From Bacteroidales bacterium (GTDB lineage: Bacteria; Bacteroidota; Bacteroidia; Bacteroidales; JALTDM01), in the NCBI GenBank assembly GCA_026996635.1, contig JALWKH010000085.1, positions 1-7,141 of the forward strand: a DNA stretch of 7,141 nucleotides, read 5' to 3'. Positions within the stretch are counted from its first letter, which is position 1; each line of letters starts with the position of its first letter. This document shows, one piece after another, positions 4,770 through 7,141 of the stretch. Below the pieces are notes generated by a model. That model had not been told where the DNA came from and did no database searches. It saw only the letters and a program-made list of their open reading frames with translations. Made by a program: the position numbers and the translations under genes.

Positions 4770-6122
4770 ATGAAGATACAAAGAATAACTAAATTCAGCA
4801 GCGAAAGTCTATTTTATTTTTATGAAAAAGATTTTGCAAAATTTAAAGAACGTTTTTATCAAAGTGATTTAGGCAAGATTTACCTTGCAATACCATGGGA
4901 AAAACTTATCCGAAGTTTTTCTCTAAAAGAATCACGCAAGGGTCCGAGAAGTTATTTTTCACCCCAAGGCAAGTTAGCCTTAATGTTTTTAAAGAACTAC
5001 TCCGGAGTATCAGACAGAAAGGTTATGGAACAACTCAACGGAAATGTTGAGTGGCAATTTTTCTGTGGTATTTATCTAAAAGAACAACGTTTAACCAATT
5101 ATAAGATAATAAGTGAAATCAGAAGTGAGTTAGCCTCAAAATTAGATATAGAAAAATTACAGAAAGTTTTAATGTCTTATTGGTTACCGTATATAAAAAA
5201 TCCGGGTCATATAACAGTAGATGCCACCTGTTATGAAAGTGAGATTAGATATCCGACCAATGTAAAATTATTATGGGAGAGTGTTGATTGGGTAGTAGGT
5301 CAAAGCTGGCTGCTACATAAATATCTTAATCTGAAACAACCACGTTCCAAATACAACAAATGGAAAATCCGTTATATAATCTACAGTAAGAAACGCCGTA
5401 AGTCTAAAAAAGAACGTGTAGCCTTAACAAGAGGATTGCTTAATTTATTAGACAAGTTCATAAAGATATTAGACGATGTAATATCATCATATGAAATAGA
5501 ATTGCCGAGTAGATATTATAAACGCATAGAAACAATAAAAGAGATATACCGACAACAATATAACCTTTTCACCAAAGGAGAAAAACCGAAAAACAGAATA
5601 GTAAGCATTTCCAAGTCTTACGTTCGTCCTATTGTAAGAGGCAAAGAGATTAAATCAGTTGAATTTGGAGCTAAAGTAAATAAAATACAGATTGACGGCA
5701 TAAATTTTATAGAACATATAAGTTTTGATAACTTTAATGAAGGCACAAGGTTAATCTCAAGTGTATCACTAGCAGAGTGGTTAACCGGAGTTAAAACAAG
5801 TATATTGGGAGGCGATGGTATTTATGCAACAAACAAAAACAGGAAATTTATAAGTTTTAGAAAAATACAAACAGACTTTAAGCAAAAAGGAAGGAAAGGT
5901 AAATATTACGAACAAAAACAAACACTCAGCAAAATCATAACTAAAGAAAGGGCATCACGCCTTGAAGGAAGTTTTGGAAAGGAGAAAGAAAATTACCACC
6001 TGAGAAAAGTAAAAGCAAAAACAAAATTGAATGAGATTTTATGGATATTCTTTGGCATCCACACAGCCAATGCACTTGAAATAGGCAGAAGAATGAGTCA
6101 ATCTAATCGGCAAACAGCCTAA
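4770..6122 (+). CDS. DDE transposase, IS1182/IS5-like
   Basis: The 450-residue enzyme cuts and joins the ends of the element. Residues 62-110 (FSPQGKLALMFLKNYSGVSD, then the VEWQFFCGI segment) match the InsH-type N-terminal domain. The likely catalytic residues are Asp151 in VDATCYES, Asp349 in GGDGIYATN and Glu399 in SRLEGSFGKEKENY, the D-D-E order of the RNase H fold. A basic linker (about 193-215) and EFGAKV (298-303) also fit this group. The ATG at 4770 is chosen because the same-frame TTG at 4698 lies inside the promoter and the extra 24 residues would cross the hairpin. No frameshift or internal stop is seen, so it may be active. The family name is from memory of motifs. Confidence 0.88.
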   Translation: MKIQRITKFSSESLFYFYEKDFAKFKERFYQSDLGKIYLAIPWEKLIRSFSLKESRKGPRSYFSPQGKLALMFLKNYSGVSDRKVMEQLNGNVEWQFFCGIYLKEQRLTNYKIISEIRSELASKLDIEKLQKVLMSYWLPYIKNPGHITVDATCYESEIRYPTNVKLLWESVDWVVGQSWLLHKYLNLKQPRSKYNKWKIRYIIYSKKRRKSKKERVALTRGLLNLLDKFIKILDDVISSYEIELPSRYYKRIETIKEIYRQQYNLFTKGEKPKNRIVSISKSYVRPIVRGKEIKSVEFGAKVNKIQIDGINFIEHISFDNFNEGTRLISSVSLAEWLTGVKTSILGGDGIYATNKNRKFISFRKIQTDFKQKGRKGKYYEQKQTLSKIITKERASRLEGSFGKEKENYHLRKVKAKTKLNEILWIFFGIHTANALEIGRRMSQSNRQTA

Positions 6123-6299
6123 AAAAACAAAGAACATAATACTCTATTGAAATAGAGCATGGGTGAAGTATGCCCAAAAAATCACAAACCACACACAAAA
6201 CACAAAGTAATCCTCACAAAAACAAAAAAACATAAAGAAAAAAAGTTGTCGCTACCCAGTAAACACCTATTGCAAACTTTTCAAAATATTCTTATCTAT
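6123..6299. other. Gap between transposase and minus-strand gene, including the right end of the element
   Basis: Bases 6142-6157 hold a 6-bp hairpin (CTCTAT/ATAGAG) just after the transposase stop, with no T run. From about 6177 to 6245 the + strand is almost only A and C, with about five T residues in 69 bases. No gene is supported. No good terminator is visible for the convergent minus-strand gene, although on its strand a T-rich tract follows near 6245. Confidence 0.5.
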
Positions 6300-7141
6300 C
6301 TACTCCTGAAAGTGCCTTTTGTAATATTTGAGTGCTTGAAGTAAATCTCCTTTTTTATAAAATTCTTCTGCTTTTTGATAATCTTCTAAATTTTGGAGTG
6401 GAGTAAATTTAACTTTTTTTATTTTTACTTCATATCCACCTTTTATTCCTTCTTTATAGGTTAAATCACCACCAATATACAAATAAATAAAATAAAAATT
6501 ATTTAGTAATTTTGGGAAATATGGTTTTATGTAATTTGTTGCTACACCGCTATGTATTGTGTCAATTATTATTCCATTTTCTTCTCTTTCTTGTTGCGTC
6601 ATAGAAATTGCTTTCATATATTCTTCATAATCTTTATTGAATTTATCCATCTCCATTACTTCACCGTTATTATTTCTTGTTATCCATTCATAGAGAAAAT
6701 TGTTTTTATATGTTAATTCGGCATTCAAGCCCCAGCCCCTATCATTTATAATCCATTTACCAGTGCATAAACTGTTTTCATCATATTTCCCAGTCGCTTT
6801 ATAATTAGCGAATTTATCATTTATAAATACGGGACCGACCAAAAATCCGTTTTTAAAATTCATATTGATTGTCATTGTTTGTAATGGACCAAAAGGGCCC
6901 CATTTTAATTGACCGTATGAAAATATCTTTTTTCTTTCTTTATATGATCTTGTTTCTTTCCAAGAACCGTCTGCATATCCATTTTTATAATTAGCATAAA
7001 GAGTAATTGTTCCAGTTATATAAGAGTTGTCTTTAATGTTGAAATCTTTCATTCTAATAATATATGTCCATTTGCCATTTTTTAAGCCTTTTTTAAAACT
7101 TCCAGTTATAGTTTGATTAAATCCTTTATAATCACCTGTTC
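6300..7141 (-). CDS. MORN/YwqK-like repeat protein, 5' end outside the window
   Basis: The stop is at 6300-6302. The frame is open to the window edge: upstream of the ATG at 7050-7052, 29 more sense codons continue the same repeat pattern, so that ATG is probably internal and the true start is beyond 7141. The visible 279 residues contain about five spaced units of the type aromatic-K-x-G-x3-G-x-W: FKKGLKNGKW (15-24), YKNGYADGSW (51-60), FKNGFLVGPV (95-104), YDENSLCTGKW (119-129) and YKNNFLYEW (144-152). Such repeats form beta-hairpin stacks in MORN and YwqK-like proteins. The C-terminus, EDYQKAEEFYKKGDLLQALKYYKR, reads like one TPR unit (about 252-275). Function is unknown. Any signal peptide would be in the missing part. 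Confidence 0.75.
   Translation of the reverse strand, partial: TGDYKGFNQTITGSFKKGLKNGKWTYIIRMKDFNIKDNSYITGTITLYANYKNGYADGSWKETRSYKERKKIFSYGQLKWGPFGPLQTMTINMNFKNGFLVGPVFINDKFANYKATGKYDENSLCTGKWIINDRGWGLNAELTYKNNFLYEWITRNNNGEVMEMDKFNKDYEEYMKAISMTQQEREENGIIIDTIHSGVATNYIKPYFPKLLNNFYFIYLYIGGDLTYKEGIKGGYEVKIKKVKFTPLQNLEDYQKAEEFYKKGDLLQALKYYKRHFQE

Larger units (their letters stand above)
4640..6178 (+). mobile_element. Insertion sequence with one DDE transposase; ends approximate
   Basis: The element carries one intact transposase with its own promoter and leader hairpin, inserted between sucD and a convergent gene. The ends are set by a degenerate inverted repeat: 4640-4682 against the complement of 6133-6178, sharing TTT-GGCA, TTCA, CTA and GTATTA blocks at similar spacing. 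I estimate about 60% identity by eye, weak support in AT-rich DNA. A perfect small inverted repeat, TGCCTA-CTT-TAGGCA (4633-4647), overlaps the left boundary. I found no convincing target-site duplication. The interior is sound; each boundary may be off by tens of bases. The family is probably IS1182 or a related IS5-superfamily group. Confidence 0.6.

Noticed and set aside
6177..6245. A/C-rich tract as a CRISPR or tandem repeat array
   Set aside because: There is no repeat unit of regular length and no spacers; it is only compositional bias.
4608..6276. TTGCAAA at 4608 and 6270 as a target-site duplication
   Set aside because: The left copy is inside the sucD terminator stem, the motif is common in AT-rich DNA, and neither copy abuts a plausible element end.
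6159..6344. 61-residue ORF after the transposase
   Set aside because: It is lysine-rich because of A-rich sequence, crosses the likely end of the element, and overlaps the minus-strand gene.

Overview
The window looks like a low-GC chromosome segment from a member of the Bacteroidota; I cannot place it below phylum. Three things support this. Putative promoters carry the phylum's -7 box (TAnnTTTG) instead of a sigma-70 TATAAT. Almost all genes lack a Shine-Dalgarno sequence. The order rpmB-rpmG-DUF4295-ftsY is, to my knowledge, typical of this phylum.

Layout, left to right on the + strand: a secreted papain-fold peptidase of the bleomycin hydrolase/PepC type (2-1195); the small bacterial SRP RNA with its own promoter (1241-1336); a thioredoxin with a CQPC active site (1443-1823) ending at a clear terminator; a ribosomal protein unit of bL28, bL33 and a 50-residue DUF4295 protein (1952-2572) ending at a strong terminator that lies directly in front of ftsY, the SRP receptor (2665-3621); then sucD, the alpha subunit of succinate-CoA ligase, with its own promoter and terminator (3694-4575). 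The SRP RNA and its receptor are therefore about 1.3 kb apart, interleaved with ribosome genes, which fits co-translational export and growth-linked expression.

Between the sucD terminator and a minus-strand gene sits an insertion sequence of about 1.5 kb. It has one intact DDE transposase (4770-6122), a promoter of its own and a striking leader hairpin. Its exact ends are uncertain. The last 842 bases hold the 3' part of a minus-strand gene for a MORN/YwqK-like repeat protein. Its frame stays open to the window edge, so it is partial.

Most of the window is core housekeeping DNA and I see no new defence or biosynthetic system. The points most worth checking are regulatory: the terminator with no room for a promoter before ftsY, the single strong Shine-Dalgarno (rpmG), palindromes lying on two promoters, and the hairpin at the start of the predicted transposase transcript.
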